The notes under the pieces were generated by a model, which saw only the letters and a program-made list of their open reading frames with translations, had not been told where the DNA came from and did no database searches. This document shows, one piece after another, positions 63,049-64,000 of a DNA stretch of 64,000 bases. Location: contig NZ_UWPD01000001.1 in assembly GCF_900604965.1 (NCBI RefSeq), forward strand, positions 760,642 to 824,641, written 5' to 3'. A program made the position numbers and the translations under genes. Origin of the DNA: Gordonibacter sp. Marseille-P4307 (lineage in GTDB: Bacteria; Actinomycetota; Coriobacteriia; Coriobacteriales; Eggerthellaceae). How positions within the stretch are numbered: the stretch's first letter is position 1; each line of letters begins with the position of its first letter.

Positions 63049-63686
63049 GCCGGGATCGGCTGCGCGAAAGCCCGTTTCCCGTTCGGGCGAATTCGCGTGC
63101 GAAAACGGGTCGGAAACGCCGCGATAAGCCCGCCCGTCTCGCGCCTTGCAAGCTGAGAGTTGGCGATCTTGTTGTAAGCGTCGTGCGCAAAGACGTGCGC
63201 ACGATCCGGTTGCGCGTCAGGCCGCCCGAGGGGCGCATCGAGGTATCGGCCCCTTTTCCGGTGTCCGATCGGCAGATCGAGCAGTTGGTGCGATCGAAGC
63301 GAAGCTGGCTGATGGCAAAGCAGCATGAGGTGGCACAATCCGTTATGTCGAGGGCCGAAGGCGCCGACGCCGCAGAGGTTTGCGCCTGGCGCGCAGCGGT
63401 CGAGACGGCTGCGCCCGTTTTGGTGGCGAAGTGGGAACGGATCATGGGCGTGCACGCGGGGAAACTCGCGTATCGCAACATGCGTTCGCGTTGGGGCAGC
63501 TGCCAGCCTGCAACGGGGCGCATCTGCCTGAACGTGCGCCTTGCGCTGTATCCCCCGGAATGCCTCGAGTACGTGGTGGTGCACGAGCTGGCTCACCTTA
63601 TCGTGGCGGGCCACGGTTCTGAATTTCGGCGCGTTATGGATTCGTTTCTTCCCGATTGGCAGAGCGTCGCGGCGAAATTAAGATAG
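63045..63686 (+). CDS. YgjP-like metallopeptidase domain protein
   Basis: 213 residues. The C-terminal HELAH (VVHELAHLIVAGHGSEFRRVM) is a gluzincin-type zinc motif with the third ligand His in GHGSEF. The N-terminal region has the WLM/DUF45 pattern VSVVRKDVRTIRLRVRPPEGRIEVSAP. Overlaps rsmI by 4 nt. Probable zinc peptidase of unknown substrate. Confidence 0.9.
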   Translation: MSRDRLRESPFPVRANSRAKTGRKRRDKPARLAPCKLRVGDLVVSVVRKDVRTIRLRVRPPEGRIEVSAPFPVSDRQIEQLVRSKRSWLMAKQHEVAQSVMSRAEGADAAEVCAWRAAVETAAPVLVAKWERIMGVHAGKLAYRNMRSRWGSCQPATGRICLNVRLALYPPECLEYVVVHELAHLIVAGHGSEFRRVMDSFLPDWQSVAAKLR

Positions 63687-63723
63687 ACTAAGCTAACTTA
63701 TGTAAGCCACCTGGTATACGCGA

Positions 63724-63762
63724 GGAAGCGAAATCGGAGAATTTTTCTTCGATTCCGCTTCC
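63724..63762 (+). terminator. Terminator-like hairpin between ygjP and the last gene
   Basis: GGAAGCG-A-AATCG (63724-63736) pairs with CGATT-C-CGCTTCC (63750-63762), one mismatch, with a T5 in the loop. Likely ends the rsmI-ygjP message. Confidence 0.55.
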
Positions 63763-63851
63763 CTGCATGTAGAATGGTGGTTCGTTTTTCTGGACAGAAA
63801 AGGGCGCTTCCTCATCGATGTGCGTAGAGCGCCCGTCGTTAGGAGATCCGC

Positions 63852-64000
63852 ATGACTTTCTCGTTGGAAAAGACCGCGCGTGCGGCGCTGTCGTGGGCGC
63901 TTTGCTGCGCATTGGTTTTGTATGCGCCGCTTGCGCACGCGGATGAGACCCAGGAGGATCGCGATGCGCCCGCAAGGCAAACCGCTGCGCAAAACGATGC
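63852..64000 (+). CDS. Secreted protein, partial (cut by window edge)
   Basis: Only the first 49 codons are in the window. They encode a Sec signal peptide (1-30: basic start, hydrophobic ALSWALCCALVLYAPLAHA, cleavage after AHA) and an Asp/Glu/Gln-rich linker. AGGAG lies 7 nt before the ATG. A TAGAAT -10 (63770-63775) and a leader hairpin (GGGCGCT 63802-63808 with AGCGCCC 63828-63834) precede it. Mature function cannot be told. Confidence 0.75.
   Translation, partial: MTFSLEKTARAALSWALCCALVLYAPLAHADETQEDRDAPARQTAAQND

Noticed and set aside
1-64000. CRISPR arrays, insertion sequences, prophage or integrase genes
   Set aside because: No regularly spaced repeats, transposase, integrase or phage structural motifs were seen.

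Overview
The window is about 64 kb of high-GC chromosome from what looks like an anaerobic member of the Eggerthellaceae/Coriobacteriia (Actinomycetota). This is inferred from gene content, as no 16S gene is present. The main clues are a membrane LuxR-type regulator beside a Tat-exported FAD/FMN reductase, an orphan TorD-type chaperone, a giant 2-hydroxyacyl-CoA dehydratase activase, hybrid cluster protein, rubredoxin, and a SUF operon under an Rrf2 regulator. There is no CRISPR array, IS element, prophage or plasmid function. The gene order reads as ordinary chromosome with accessory patches.

Layout. 0.3-4.8 kb: ferrous iron uptake (two FeoA, FeoB with an unusual acidic insertion, a Cys-rich FeoB partner), then a strong candidate structured small RNA with promoter and terminator (4.10-4.30 kb) and a DtxR/MntR-family regulator. 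4.9-9.1 kb: FtsB-like septum protein, Ppx/GppA phosphatase, tRNA-Leu(UAA), polyprenyl synthase, peptidoglycan-binding protein. 9.1-12.2 kb: leuC, leuD, leuB. 12.2-12.9 kb: a MerR/TipA-type regulator with a textbook 19-bp-spacer promoter. 13.1-21.7 kb: two large secreted proteins, a subtilisin-like protease and a BspA-LRR/CWB2 cell-wall protein, that share a helical repeat module. 21.9-25.4 kb: the LuxR/flavin reductase pair. 25.7-27.5 kb: ABC-F ATPase. 27.6-30.6 kb: nitrosative-stress operon (Hcp fused to a redox-disulfide domain, an unrecognised protein, hemerythrin). 30.8-32.9 kb: GntR(YtrA)-ABC operon. 32.9-33.9 kb: TorD-like chaperone and the remnant of a PIN-domain toxin. 33.8-39.6 kb: sufCBDSU and the divergent Rrf2 regulator. 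39.7-46.9 kb: a RecJ-helicase fusion, RelA/SpoT, an MBL hydrolase and a PhoU-like protein. 47-49.6 kb: lysC, asd and a rubredoxin with an atypical CxC knuckle. 49.7-53.4 kb: Fe-complex/corrinoid-type ABC importer with a methyltransferase. 53.5-56 kb: tlyA, crcB, UPF0210. 56.3-61.8 kb: TetR regulator and giant activase. 62-64 kb: small membrane protein, rsmI, YgjP-like protease, and the start of a secreted protein cut by the window edge.

Theme. Much of the window concerns metal and redox homeostasis: Fe(II) uptake, Fe-S assembly, Fe-complex uptake, Fe-S and di-iron enzymes, and metal- and redox-sensing regulators. The candidate RNA at 4.1-4.3 kb lies between the iron importer and a metalloregulator, has a 19-bp dyad over its -10 box, and carries a C/U-rich loop complementary to Shine-Dalgarno sequences. 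It is therefore the most attractive candidate for an undescribed element, possibly an iron-sparing riboregulator.
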